Shown here in pieces: positions 1 to 8,122 of a stretch of DNA of 64,000 bases. Both the position numbers and the translations under genes were made by a program. This stretch comes from Luteolibacter sp. Y139 (GTDB lineage: Bacteria; Verrucomicrobiota; Verrucomicrobiia; Verrucomicrobiales; Akkermansiaceae): NCBI RefSeq assembly GCF_038066715.1, contig NZ_JBBUKT010000003.1, positions 1-64,000 of the forward strand, read 5' to 3'. The notes beneath the pieces are model-generated. The model did not search any database. It worked only from the letters and a program-made list of their open reading frames with translations, and was not told the DNA's origin. The first letter of the stretch is position 1; each line of letters begins with the position of its first letter.

Positions 1-359
1 GCACTCCGCTGCTATTGGGACTAAGCGAGCTCTCTGGTTCGATCACCTCACAGAATTGGATACCGTTTCGGAAAAGGAACGAATTCACCGAAGAAAAATG
101 GATCAACGGAGGGGCGGCGATCCAGTGGAAAATGGCATGCGCCCCTTTCGTTTTTCCGATGGCCGCATTCGGCAGATTCCATCCGTAGAATCACGTCCCG
201 TGCGTTCGTTGCACTGCGGGCCGGGATCGTGCATCTGTTTTGCTATCGCACTCGTGCGGGGTGTCCGTGGGTCTGGGCTGACTCGCGGGCACCAACCCTT
301 TCCGGGGTATCCGTGTGAATCGGTGAATGCGCCCGTGGCCGGAATTCAAACCCAGCCGG
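1..359. other. left edge, no gene supported
   Basis: Two overlapping frames on the plus strand are open from the window edge: one closes with a TAG at 186-188, the other runs on to about 430. Either could be the 3' end of a gene that starts outside the window, but neither shows a recognisable domain and they exclude each other. Nothing else is seen here. Confidence 0.3.
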
Positions 360-767
360 TCACGGGCCATTCTCGGCAACCTGTTTCATCCTCCGCCAGC
401 GCCATGCGAGGAAGGCGGTCCAAGGGATGAGGAAGAGAAGCACGAGGAACCAATAAGCAATCCTCCACACCTGATCGTTTCCAGACGCTTCATGACTGGA
501 TGGCGGGGGAAACCCCTCATTCCACGGATAATTTCCCGGGGCCGAATAGAACTTGAAGTCGGTGGGCCCGCCGGTCGTCCGAAGTAGCCGAACGTGTGAC
601 CCCGATAAATTTCCGGACTTGGAATATACCGCGTATTTGTCGGCCCGGCCGAAAACTACTAGCGTGTCTAGACGCCCCATCGACCGCACCCAAGCCCACC
701 CCAGGAACGCCGCCAAGAGCATCCCGAGCCAGAAGCTCTTCCAGCGGTAGATCGGGCGGGGGTTCAT
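360..767 (-). CDS. small two-TM protein, unknown function
   Basis: A 135-residue protein with a basic N-terminus, a first membrane segment at about residues 12-27, a polar extracytoplasmic middle of about 65 residues, and a second membrane segment near residues 108-125 followed by a basic tail. The start at 767 is chosen because the hydrophobic segment follows it immediately; the longer frame to 860 adds only low-quality sequence. From memory, the N-terminal pattern (YRWKSFW...GWAW) resembles a small membrane-protein family common in Verrucomicrobiae chromosomes rather than phages, so this gene may lie outside the phage-like element. No function can be assigned. Confidence 0.55.
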   Translation of the reverse strand: MNPRPIYRWKSFWLGMLLAAFLGWAWVRSMGRLDTLVVFGRADKYAVYSKSGNLSGSHVRLLRTTGGPTDFKFYSAPGNYPWNEGFPPPSSHEASGNDQVWRIAYWFLVLLFLIPWTAFLAWRWRRMKQVAENGP

Positions 768-870
768 AGAGGAAGTGCCGCAGAGCCTCCGGCCCATCAC
801 CGGCGGTGCGTGCACTGTGCGTGCCGGAGACTCTGGACGTAGATGCCCTACCATGGGCACAGCATCGGCA

Positions 871-1098
871 TCAAGCCTCCCGCATCAGCCGCACCACCTC
901 GCGGGCTATCTGCTCGGCAAGAGTGCCCACCGATTCGACCGGCTCGCCTTCGATCCACTTATCAAGCCACTCGCGCTTGATGCGGCGAGCCTTCCGTTCG
1001 CCCTTGATCTTCACCGTCCGGCTATCGAGTTGCCCAAGGCGAAGGGCGCTCTCGATGGCTGAGACAGAGAAGTCGGAATAGGCGGCGGCTGACTTCAC
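871..1098 (-). CDS. small excisionase-like HTH protein
   Basis: A 75-residue protein. Residues 5-50 look like a winged helix-turn-helix of the excisionase/MerR-like (HTH_17) type: a short 'SVSAIESALRLGQL' recognition region, then a basic wing and the 'REWLDKWIEG' end typical of these domains. The rest is a short amphipathic helix that could mediate dimerisation. In phage-like elements such proteins direct excision or repress early promoters. It is the leftmost gene that looks element-borne. The fold assignment is by pattern only. Confidence 0.55.
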   Translation of the reverse strand: MKSAAAYSDFSVSAIESALRLGQLDSRTVKIKGERKARRIKREWLDKWIEGEPVESVGTLAEQIAREVVRLMREA

Positions 1099-1150
1099 CG
1101 AGAACCATTCGCGCTGGACGGGGAGCGGGCATGGCGGAAGGAGCGAGGGC

Positions 1151-1363
1151 TCAGCGGAAGTTCGCGATCACATCGATTTGCTTGTTCCTAAGTGATCTCC
1201 GCTTATCTCGCTGACCGTTCCAATGAGCGTATGCCATCGTCATCTCGCGATCCGTTAACGCGCGGTATGCCCAGACGACGAAGGTAAAGTTCAAGGCATC
1301 GTCTCGGATTGCTCCGGCCATTATGCGATTTTCTGCCAAGGCGGGTTTCGGGGGTTGAAACAT
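1151..1363 (-). CDS. hypothetical 70-aa element protein
   Basis: A 70-residue open frame on the same strand as its neighbours, 52 bp upstream of the excisionase-like gene. The composition is protein-like (mixed hydrophobic and charged, basic C-terminal third), but I recognise no family. It sits immediately downstream of a hairpin terminator at 1399-1431, so it would need its own promoter. Confidence 0.35.
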   Translation of the reverse strand: MFQPPKPALAENRIMAGAIRDDALNFTFVVWAYRALTDREMTMAYAHWNGQRDKRRSLRNKQIDVIANFR

Positions 1364-1398
1364 CCCTTCATCTTAGGAGACCGCGAAGCCGGTGAAAA

Positions 1399-1431
1399 GG
1401 AAAAGCCCGGCCCTCTACATGGGGGCCGGGC
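1399..1431 (-). terminator. rho-independent terminator for 1447-2100 gene
   Basis: A perfect 9-bp GC-rich stem (GCCCGGCCC at 1405-1413 pairing with 1423-1431). On the minus strand it is followed by TTTT (complement of 1401-1404). It lies 16 bp past the stop of the minus-strand gene at 1447-2100. Confidence 0.75.
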
Positions 1432-1446
1432 GGGTGTGTCAGGCGA

Positions 1447-2100
1447 TCACTCAATTCTGATCCTAAAGCCCTCCGGCAATTTTGCCGGTGGCTGCCTGCT
1501 CTCCGATACCGCATAGCCAACGCATCCTAGCAGGTATTCCCCCACCGTGATTTTGAGAATCAGCGCGATCTTTTCGACGTGCTTCCACTCCTCCTCCGGG
1601 AACCTGAATCCGGCGGTGACAGTGCATCCCTCCTTCAGCATGTCGGCGAGATGCTTTGAAGTGGGGGGAGCTATCCCCCCGATGCCGACGCCGTGCGGTT
1701 CCTTCCAAGCTCTCACGCGGTCGGCGACACTCTTGTCATCGAAGGCACAAGCAGAATGCAGGCGAGCCAGCCTAGGCCCCGGAAACACGGCTAGGGCGGA
1801 CTGTGGCACCTGTAGGGTCACGTCCACGAAGCGCTCCGGCTTCATGATCTCCACATACTCGCGATGACACAGGGGGCCGTCTGCGATGGAATCAAAGTAG
1901 CGATTGCGGTCCGACGTGCCGTCAAGGTAGCCAATCACGGCGGCGTTCACGAGTTGGTCCTGGGTGATTCCGTCGAGCTTCGCTACCTGCTGTATTCTGC
2001 GGCGGATATCTGCCGTTGCTGGCTGGAATTGCACCACGTTGGTGAGAAGCGCGGCGGGCTTGTTGGTAGTGGCCGTGGCTGCGGCCTTCTTGTTTTTCAT
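1447..2100 (-). CDS. hypothetical 217-aa element protein
   Basis: A 217-residue protein. The N-terminus is short and Lys/Ala/Thr-rich, then residues 30-60 are predicted helical with a sequence reminiscent of a ribbon-helix-helix or similar small DNA-binding fold ('ITQDQLVNAAVIGYLDG'). The C-terminal half contains a second helix-rich segment ('VEKIALILKITVGEYLLGC'). No known family is recognised. The chosen ATG follows the folded element at 2117-2186; a GTG at 2181 would extend the frame through that structure by 27 residues and cannot be excluded. The gene ends in a good terminator, so it is probably monocistronic. Confidence 0.5.
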   Translation of the reverse strand: MKNKKAAATATTNKPAALLTNVVQFQPATADIRRRIQQVAKLDGITQDQLVNAAVIGYLDGTSDRNRYFDSIADGPLCHREYVEIMKPERFVDVTLQVPQSALAVFPGPRLARLHSACAFDDKSVADRVRAWKEPHGVGIGGIAPPTSKHLADMLKEGCTVTAGFRFPEEEWKHVEKIALILKITVGEYLLGCVGYAVSESRQPPAKLPEGFRIRIE

Positions 2101-2116
2101 TGGGACTAAACAAAAG

Positions 2117-2186
2117 TGCCAGTGACCGGAATGGTGCTTCCACACCTTCCCTGCGGTTAGTGGCCGCAGGTATCCAATCACTGGCA
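2117..2186 (-). other. highly folded 70-nt intergenic element
   Basis: Closed by a perfect 9-bp inverted repeat (TGCCAGTGA at 2117-2125, TCACTGGCA at 2178-2186). Inside are a perfect 7-bp hairpin with a 7-nt loop (2150-2156 with 2164-2170) and a second hairpin at about 2129-2149 (GGTG/CACC core extended by GAA/TTC with one bulge). Read on the minus strand it is a three-way-junction-like fold followed by CTTTTGTTT, 16 nt before the ATG at 2100. It could be a leader RNA for that gene, a recombination or REP-like site, or a coincidence within an N-terminal extension starting at GTG 2181. Confidence 0.5.
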
Positions 2187-2298
2187 GAATGTCGTTCGAT
2201 GGTTGTCCGCGTCCCTAAGCACTACCAAAGGGGTATCGATGCGGGCCGGGGTGGAAGCCTCGGCGGAACTACCGTAGCAGGGGCGTCAAGTGCTCGCG

Positions 2299-2568
2299 TT
2301 AGCGGCGTCCCTGGCGGGCTGTCCGCCGGGCAATCAGCGCCCGAAGCTGCGCAATTGAGAACCGGCGGTCTCGGGCTCCGAAATCAACCCACTCGGTAAT
2401 AACCCGGCTCAGTTGCGATGTGGAGAGGTCCAACAACCCGGCGGCTCGGTTGGAGTTGAAGAGAGCGATTTCATCCGCAGAGCTTTCCACCTTCGCCCAC
2501 ACGCGGTCGGCGAGATCCTTCGCGGCCATTTCTAAAACTTTCTGCTCCTGTTCGTCTGTCAGTTTCAT
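2299..2568 (-). CDS. small HTH-like element protein
   Basis: An 89-residue protein starting at the ATG preceded by an AGGGCGG-like ribosome site. The N-terminal half is acidic and helical. Residues 50-85 ('AAGLLDLSTSQLSRVI...RRFSIAQLRALI') have the spacing of a MerR/excisionase-type helix-turn-helix with a C-terminal 'wing' and helix. It is probably a DNA-binding regulator of the element. It is not coupled to the next gene downstream, which starts 198 bp away. Confidence 0.45.
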   Translation of the reverse strand: MKLTDEQEQKVLEMAAKDLADRVWAKVESSADEIALFNSNRAAGLLDLSTSQLSRVITEWVDFGARDRRFSIAQLRALIARRTARQGRR

Positions 2569-3163
2569 GCGTCCGCCCTTTATCAATTCGGGAGCGGTGC
2601 CGCTCCTCAATTATTCGCCCTGAAGGGCACCGCACCTTTCCCTCGGTAGCTCAAGGGCTAGACGGCCAAAACAGGCGGAAAGGGCACCGGGGGTTTGGCG
2701 GTTTGAAACCGCTTTACCCCAGATCCGAAATCGACGGAAAACGGTAGGTGTAGGCTCTCTTTCCCCTGTGGAATGAGGCTTTGAGCGGTGATCCGATCGG
2801 GGCGGTTTCAACGGGCAAAAATGCTCGATATCGGAATTCCGGCATCGCCCTAGAAACCCCTCCCGCGCTAGGAATTTCTCCGCCACAGCACATAGCTCGG
2901 GTGATCTCCCGGAACCAAAATGGCGGCGGCCTTAAAACCGAAGGTCACGAACCGGAAGCCATTAATGGCATTCGGCGACACCCTGACAACAACCCTGACA
3001 TTGTGGAACGTGGGTGTCAGGACGGCGTCCGTGACCGAAGGAGTCGGCCAAGTGGGAACTGTCGAGGGCTCAAGGTAATCACCCACGCAGCAATCACGTA
3101 TCGAAGTGCGGATGGTCATTCCCCCATGGCTATACCCATGACCGCCAATCTTGCAACCCGTGG
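2569..3163. other. intergenic region with palindrome
   Basis: About 595 bp without a gene I can support. The only clean structure is a 15-bp palindrome (GCGGTTT-G-AAACCGC) at 2698-2712. It separates the minus-strand gene ending at 2299 from the plus-strand gene starting at 3164, so it should hold divergent promoters. Short open frames here have implausible composition. Confidence 0.4.
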
Positions 3164-3772
3164 ATGGCAAAGATACAAACGCGCATGCTCGTAGAGGAAA
3201 CCTTTCACGCTCTTTTCCAAATTCCCGAAGCTGACATCCGCAAGGATGTTTCTCGGGCTCGGTCTGATACGCGGAGCGTGCATGAGGAACAGATTCGTCT
3301 TCGCGACGCCTCAAAAGATGCCAAAGACATTCCCGCACTAGCGCGCTCTTTCCATCTGCGCCTCTGTGTGGCTGCGGCGATCTATGAGCGCATGCCCGAC
3401 GAACGCGGGCTCTCGTTCCTCGCCCTAGCTTGTGAGCACGTCGCGGATGACGCCACGCAAATTCACTTCAACAAGCATCTTGCGCACTTGGATGAAGACG
3501 ACGACCCCAAGCACGACGACACCCTCTATCGCATCCATGATACTGTCCTATCCACAATGCTTGAGCGATATGGGGTTTTGGATGTGGGCAAGCTATTTGA
3601 AACCGACCGCAAGGAATTTGACATCCTCTGCGAGATTGGCCGGCACGCAATGGGACCTGAGACTCTCAGCAACCCATCGTCCGAGCGCTACATCCTGCAA
3701 GAGCACGGAGAGAAGGGCCTTGCCCGCATTCGCGCAAGAGTTGCCGAGCTGCGAAATAGCGCATCAGCTTAA
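3164..3772 (+). CDS. hypothetical 202-aa cytoplasmic protein
   Basis: A 202-residue, soluble, charged, mainly helical protein with no signal peptide or membrane segment. An acidic stretch ('HLDEDDDPKHDD') lies near residue 110. It is the only plus-strand gene in the left half of the element and overlaps the stop of the convergent terminase-like gene by 4 bp. A second in-frame ATG lies 21 nt downstream. I recognise no family. Opposite orientation to the packed operon suggests it is cargo or regulatory rather than structural. Confidence 0.5.
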   Translation: MAKIQTRMLVEETFHALFQIPEADIRKDVSRARSDTRSVHEEQIRLRDASKDAKDIPALARSFHLRLCVAAAIYERMPDERGLSFLALACEHVADDATQIHFNKHLAHLDEDDDPKHDDTLYRIHDTVLSTMLERYGVLDVGKLFETDRKEFDILCEIGRHAMGPETLSNPSSERYILQEHGEKGLARIRARVAELRNSASA

Positions 3773-4638
3773 TCCTCCCTTGGCGGCAGCCCGAGCAACG
3801 CGCGGAAGTCGTCTCCACCCTCGGTGGCGGCCTCTGGTGCTGGCGTGATGCCCTGATCTGGCTCACGCGCAGGCTCCACGAGCGCAACGGGCTCAGCGGC
3901 CCTCTCAGGTGGCAAAGCGGGCGTGCTGGGGATGATCTCAGCTTCAAGCGCCGTGGTTGGGTAGCGCTCCTCGTAAGGTCCATGACGCTCCACCGCCGCA
4001 TGGTGCATCTGCGTGAAATGCCGCGTTCCGATTTCTGTCGATCGCTTTCCTAGCCCTACCAGCGCATGCAGAGGGCTTTCCTCATGCCATTCGGCATCGG
4101 TCGGAATTTCTGTGGGATTGCCCGCTTCGATTTTCGCCAGTTCGTCGTAGTAGATCGCTTGGAAATGCTCATCATCTGCCGCACTGATCCGCATCGCCAC
4201 CTCGTGATAAGGATTGTCGCCGTTCGTGAGTTCAACGGCCTGCGTTGTCTTCTCCCGCCACAGCTCCGGCTTGCGGTTGCGAAGCCACAATGAACACGCG
4301 GCGGTGTCGGGCGGGTAGTGCTTCAGCAGCGGCGTGATGATCGTTTTCCCCTCATGGGTGGCGATATGGGTATCAGGCACCACGGCACCAACGGCGCGTT
4401 GGTAGAGAGCGCTTGCAACACGAGCGTCGGCGATCTCGCGTCCCTCGTGGACAGCAGCGGCAAACTCTGGTTTGGATGCCAACCATTTATCAATCCCGGC
4501 GATGCTCACATTGAAAGCGCGGGCAAGGTCTCGATTGGTGGCACCCAACCGGCAAAAGTGCATCGCCAGTTCCGCGTATTCCTCGCGATATTTCGGCGGG
4601 CGTCCTCGCTTCGTGGTGATGGCTGTGCTTGTGGCCAT
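3769..4638 (-). CDS. terminase small subunit-like protein
   Basis: A 289-residue protein. Residues 10-75 form a helix-turn-helix of the type found in phage small terminases ('GRPPKYREEYAELAMHFC', then 'LGATNRDLARAFNVSIAGI'). This is followed by the family-like 'DARVASALYQRAVGAV' segment and 'YPPDTAACSLWLRNRKPELW', which I recognise from small terminase homologues. The last 90 residues are Pro/Ala/Glu-rich and probably disordered. In phages this protein binds the packaging site and recruits the large terminase. No large terminase is present in the window. It is the last gene of a tightly packed minus-strand operon, 5 bp after its upstream neighbour. Confidence 0.7.
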   Translation of the reverse strand: MATSTAITTKRGRPPKYREEYAELAMHFCRLGATNRDLARAFNVSIAGIDKWLASKPEFAAAVHEGREIADARVASALYQRAVGAVVPDTHIATHEGKTIITPLLKHYPPDTAACSLWLRNRKPELWREKTTQAVELTNGDNPYHEVAMRISAADDEHFQAIYYDELAKIEAGNPTEIPTDAEWHEESPLHALVGLGKRSTEIGTRHFTQMHHAAVERHGPYEERYPTTALEAEIIPSTPALPPERAAEPVALVEPAREPDQGITPAPEAATEGGDDFRALLGLPPRED

Positions 4639-4643
4639 GGTCG

Positions 4644-4823
4644 TTAGGTGTATCGCAGCGGCGGAGGCGGCGTGACAGATTCGGTGGCCTTGGCGGGCTT
4701 CGAGGGGTGAGTGTTGACTGGCTGGAAAATCGGCACGAAGAATCCACCTTTTACGTGCTCAGCCTCTTCCACAATCGGGATGGTAAGGCCGCGAACTAAT
4801 TCGGCGTTGGCTGGGATGTTCAT
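4644..4823 (-). CDS. 59-aa hypothetical, translationally coupled
   Basis: A 59-residue frame beginning MNIPANAELV and ending in a Pro-rich tail. Its ATG overlaps the TGA of the upstream gene (ATGA at 4820-4823), the same coupling seen elsewhere in this element, and its stop is 5 bp before the terminase-like gene. The fit between neighbours is the main evidence that it is real. No family is recognised. Confidence 0.55.
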   Translation of the reverse strand: MNIPANAELVRGLTIPIVEEAEHVKGGFFVPIFQPVNTHPSKPAKATESVTPPPPLRYT

Positions 4824-5086
4824 GGCTGGTTGTCGTTGGGATCGGCGTCGATGATCTTCTGAATCGTGGCGGCGGAGTTTCGAAGGCGGGCGGCGGTCTT
4901 CTTCAAAGTGGCGGCCTTCGCGCCGGGCTCGGTAAATGAGTGTCGCTCAAGCTTGGCCGCGATGAAGTGGCAGGTCTGCATCCTCCGGCGCTGCCACCAA
5001 ACGGGAGCCTCAAGGATGGTCTCCGGCTTGCACTGCCGGAGATGGGCTTTCGCGAGAATAAGGTCGCCGTCGGCAATAGCGTTCAT
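4820..5086 (-). CDS. hypothetical 88-aa late-operon protein
   Basis: An 88-residue, basic, helical protein with no recognised domain. It starts 4 bp after the stop of the 576-residue tail-like gene and ends in an ATGA overlap with the 59-residue gene, so it is co-translated within the operon running from 7768 to 3769. Position suggests a small phage morphogenesis or chaperone protein, but nothing in the sequence confirms it. Confidence 0.55.
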   Translation of the reverse strand: MNAIADGDLILAKAHLRQCKPETILEAPVWWQRRRMQTCHFIAAKLERHSFTEPGAKAATLKKTAARLRNSAATIQKIIDADPNDNQP

Positions 5087-5090
5087 GGCA

Positions 5091-6821
5091 TCAGAGGTAA
5101 ATGATGTTCGCTTGCGGGGTGGTGCGCGACTTGTCCACCCACGTCTGGTAATCGACTCGGGGTGGTGCGCCCAAGATGACGGTGGTCATGTCATTCATCA
5201 GGTCCAATTCCTCCGACTCCACGAGGGCGTCCATGGTTGCGTGCGCCGTGATCCGTGAGTTGGTGACACGGATCTTGCATCCCCGGTAGCGGGTGCCGCC
5301 GGATTCATCCAATGGCATCGTGAAGCGCCCATCGTAGGGCGTCCAATTCTGCGAGGCTAGCAGGTTGCTGGCGAAGTTGGCAGGCGGAGCGCGGTAGGTG
5401 AAGGATGGCCGCCGGTAGATGGTGCCCACGATCTGGTTATCCAATAGCTTTACGTTGGCCGTGGCCTTGTAGATGAAAATGCCGCGTTTCGGGTAGGGGG
5501 ACCCATAGACGTTGAAAAGCTGCGGCTCATTCCGCCAGCAATACCCAGCAAACTCCACGACTCCAGGCAGGGAACTGGTAGGGAAGCCTTTTCCGTAGGA
5601 TGTGGTTTCGCTGTAATCGACAATAACAGGAATATCGACATCGAGGATGGCGTCATAAACCGCAATGCCGTTCTCGCTGGTCAGCCAATCCGGCAGCGCT
5701 GCGCTGCTATCGACAACGTATTTGGTGCCGCTGATAGCTACGCCATTGACCTTAAAAACCGGCCCAATCGTTCCCTGCTGCGCTGGTATCGAACTCGCAG
5801 AAGGCGTGCTAGTGTGGTAAGGGATCGAAGCGCCCCCGACCTCGGGGCTTTGGGTCTGGAAATATGGAACTGCTCCCGGGTAGTTGAACCAGTTGTTGGT
5901 GTAACGAGAAATAAGCTGGGTCAGAACGGAATCGGTCGCGTTAAGGAACGCTCGCAAGGTCGCCGGGGAGCCTGAAGTCGGGAACGAGCTAATGAAAACA
6001 CTATCGGTCGGCTCATCCGGGAGAAACGTGTCCATCTCGGGGCCGGACACCATGGTGATGCCGTTGAACCCGATGGCCGGGGTTCCAGCGGTCTGTGACT
6101 GCCACCGCCTCCGTCCATTCGGAGCGCGATCCGTGTAATGAATCTTCAGGTAATTCAGTTTGAGTTGAATCCGTGGCTTCGCCTCGAACTCGGCGCAATC
6201 GGTGATGTCAATCGTGCGCGTGGTCGCCACTCCGCGCCGGGTAACATTCAGAGTTGGGTTCGTGGTGCTGTAGTCGAACCACGCCATACCATCGGGGACA
6301 AGCCGCAGAAGCTCCGCGAGAACCTGACCGTAGGTGGACTGGTTGTAGGTGTTGGCCGGAACGTCGAAATAGGTCGATACGGTCCCGAGCGCGATCGGTG
6401 CACCCGCCGCAATCGCGTAGTTGATGACCGTTTCAATGATGGCCTTGAAGCTGCCGCCGACGGGAAGAGACGGGCGAGGTGCAACCGCGCCAGTCCCATC
6501 AGCCTGATTCACCTCAAGCACCATATTGTCCAGCTGCCACCATGGGCCAGAGACGACAACGGTAACGCGATCTTGCTGCTGGGATCGGTCAGTGACGACC
6601 CCTGAGAAGAACTTAACGCCATCGCGAAAGAGCGTCACGGATTGGGTGAGCGAAGGAATCGCAACCGTGGATGAGTCGCATTCGACCGTGTAGGTGAAGT
6701 AGTCGGCAGAGCACGAGCGGAAGACCACCTTGGCGGCGGTCGCGTCAATCTCCGCAAGCGTCCGCACGGTGTCGTCCATCGCGGCTCCTGTCTGCCCTTG
6801 AACTGTCCATACGTTGGCCAT
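5091..6821 (-). CDS. phage tail/baseplate hub-like protein
   Basis: A 576-residue, beta-rich soluble protein. The N-terminal 100 residues read like the first hub domain of tail or baseplate proteins: a repeated strand pattern and 'VTLFRDGVKFFSGVVTDRSQQQDRV' style segment (only part quoted) followed by a Trp-containing 'VSGPWWQLDNMVLEV' strand. The middle has a 'LLRLVPDGMAWFDYS' segment and a long beta-rich C-terminus. I assign it to the gp27/gpD-like hub group only tentatively; the alternative is an unrelated structural protein. It is the longest gene of the operon, 3 bp downstream of the coiled-coil gene. Confidence 0.5.
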   Translation of the reverse strand: MANVWTVQGQTGAAMDDTVRTLAEIDATAAKVVFRSCSADYFTYTVECDSSTVAIPSLTQSVTLFRDGVKFFSGVVTDRSQQQDRVTVVVSGPWWQLDNMVLEVNQADGTGAVAPRPSLPVGGSFKAIIETVINYAIAAGAPIALGTVSTYFDVPANTYNQSTYGQVLAELLRLVPDGMAWFDYSTTNPTLNVTRRGVATTRTIDITDCAEFEAKPRIQLKLNYLKIHYTDRAPNGRRRWQSQTAGTPAIGFNGITMVSGPEMDTFLPDEPTDSVFISSFPTSGSPATLRAFLNATDSVLTQLISRYTNNWFNYPGAVPYFQTQSPEVGGASIPYHTSTPSASSIPAQQGTIGPVFKVNGVAISGTKYVVDSSAALPDWLTSENGIAVYDAILDVDIPVIVDYSETTSYGKGFPTSSLPGVVEFAGYCWRNEPQLFNVYGSPYPKRGIFIYKATANVKLLDNQIVGTIYRRPSFTYRAPPANFASNLLASQNWTPYDGRFTMPLDESGGTRYRGCKIRVTNSRITAHATMDALVESEELDLMNDMTTVILGAPPRVDYQTWVDKSRTTPQANIIYL

Positions 6822-6824
6822 TTG

Positions 6825-7526
6825 TTAGACGGTGGCGAGTTCCTCGGCTTCGGCGGTTGCACCGGGGGAGTCACCAAGACCACCCCCGGCGCTTGCCGCC
6901 TCACTGCCACCGATCGCAGCGAGAATTTTCCTGAGATCGGAGATCTGGGCACGGACGATTTCCGTGGTCTCATCTAGGGTTTCCAGCATCGTCGCCAAGT
7001 TGTTCTCGGCTGCGGATGCGGATGCCGCGTTGTGGGAACTGTAGGCGCGACCATAGGCTTGGCCGCTCTCGAAGACGGCTGGCATCAGGTCAAGCAGCTG
7101 TCCGAGCACCATGTCCCGGCGTCCGCCTCCCTCCTCATGCCGGATCTGCATTGCCAGCGGCGAGGGCATCGCGAACACCACCTTGACGGCAACCTCCCTC
7201 GCTTCGTTGTTCAGCCTCTCGAAATGGCCCATGATGGCGCGAATTTCGGCAACAGCTGCTTGAGATCGACGGGCTGTAGCGGCATCGCTGGCCGCTTTCT
7301 TCCGGGGCTCCACGAGTTCGGCGAGTCGCAGATCTTCACTGGCCTTGACCAGTTTTGAGGCGGCGGCATCACAGGCTGCATCGGATTCTCCATTCGTGCA
7401 TTCATGCCGGAGTCGCTCCACCTTTCGGCGAAGCTCGCCGATTGCGGCGTATTGCTTGAGAGCATCGGAGGTCTCATCGGTGATGAGTTGAAGACGGCGG
7501 CGGATTTCATCGGCGGTGGTAGGCAT
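6825..7526 (-). CDS. helical coiled-coil element protein
   Basis: A 233-residue protein, almost entirely helical. It has charged heptad-like stretches at about residues 5-45, 60-110 and 165-200, and an Ala/Gly-rich disordered C-terminus. No catalytic motif or membrane segment is seen. It lies directly upstream of the tail-hub-like gene (3-bp gap) and 17 bp after a 74-residue gene. The context would suit a tail assembly or scaffold role, but that is inference. Confidence 0.5.
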   Translation of the reverse strand: MPTTADEIRRRLQLITDETSDALKQYAAIGELRRKVERLRHECTNGESDAACDAAASKLVKASEDLRLAELVEPRKKAASDAATARRSQAAVAEIRAIMGHFERLNNEAREVAVKVVFAMPSPLAMQIRHEEGGGRRDMVLGQLLDLMPAVFESGQAYGRAYSSHNAASASAAENNLATMLETLDETTEIVRAQISDLRKILAAIGGSEAASAGGGLGDSPGATAEAEELATV

Positions 7527-7543
7527 GGCGGCAGTTCTGTTGG

Positions 7544-7768
7544 TTATTCGGAAAGGTGCTTGTCGGCCCAGGTATCGATCTCGCTGGCGAGGTTCTCGTG
7601 CGATTCGGTGGAGCCGCTGGCACGGAGGAGACCGGCGGCGGCATGACCAAGCGTTGCTAGGCGTTGCCGCACTTCGGGAGGAGTGGCGGCGAGAACATCG
7701 GCAGGCAGAGGTCCGGCGATCGATTCGAGAAGTTCAAGCGGGTCTGGTTTGGCAGGGTCGGCGGTCAT
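7544..7768 (-). CDS. hypothetical 74-aa protein, first of operon
   Basis: A 74-residue acidic helical protein, the first gene of the late-type operon (7768 to 3769). The upstream region holds two inverted repeats that could control the operon. No recognised family. Confidence 0.45.
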   Translation of the reverse strand: MTADPAKPDPLELLESIAGPLPADVLAATPPEVRQRLATLGHAAAGLLRASGSTESHENLASEIDTWADKHLSE

Positions 7769-8122
7769 GGATTCGGCTTTCAGTCAGATTGAACCAGCAA
7801 GTGATGCATCACAATCTCACGAGAGTAATCCCTATTTAAATGCCCATTAAAGGGGCATTAAATGCGAATTGGATGAGGCAGAACAACGGAGCGGCAAGGG
7901 TTGCATGAGCGAGGGCAACGCAGCGAAGCGGGGCTCCGGCACCTACTATTTATTTAGTATGTCGGACATTGGCCGCGCCTTCCCTCTTGGGGTGCGATGG
8001 ATGCAGGAAGAGGCGTCGGTGAATGAGCCCACGCTTGGCCAACCAATCGCCACAGCTCCGGTTCATGCCCTTCACCCAACCGGCGCGGAATCCGGGCTGC
8101 TCTGCTTGTTGGGGCGGGTTCT
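7769..8122. promoter_or_regulatory. promoter region of late-type operon
   Basis: 354 bp between the early operon's end (8123) and the late-type operon's start (7768). The first 100 bp are AT-rich against the surroundings and contain a perfect 12-bp palindrome GTGATGCATCAC (7801-7812) and a 7-bp inverted repeat AATGCCC/GGGCATT (7839-7845 with 7853-7859). These are plausible operators for a late promoter on the minus strand. A 38-codon minus-strand frame (7950-8066) is also open but too short to judge. Confidence 0.45.

Noticed and set aside
1120..1160. Possible attL copy of the tRNA-Cys 3' end (GGCGGAAGGAGCGAGGG)
   Set aside because: Only about 6 bp match without gap; too short for an attachment core.
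2630..2715. tRNA-like look of 'CCCTCGGTAGCTCAAGGGCTAG'-type sequence
   Set aside because: No anticodon arm or T-arm can be folded and no GGTTCGA element follows.
2611..2886. 91-residue minus-strand frame
   Set aside because: Composition is not protein-like and it spans a palindrome in a likely promoter region.
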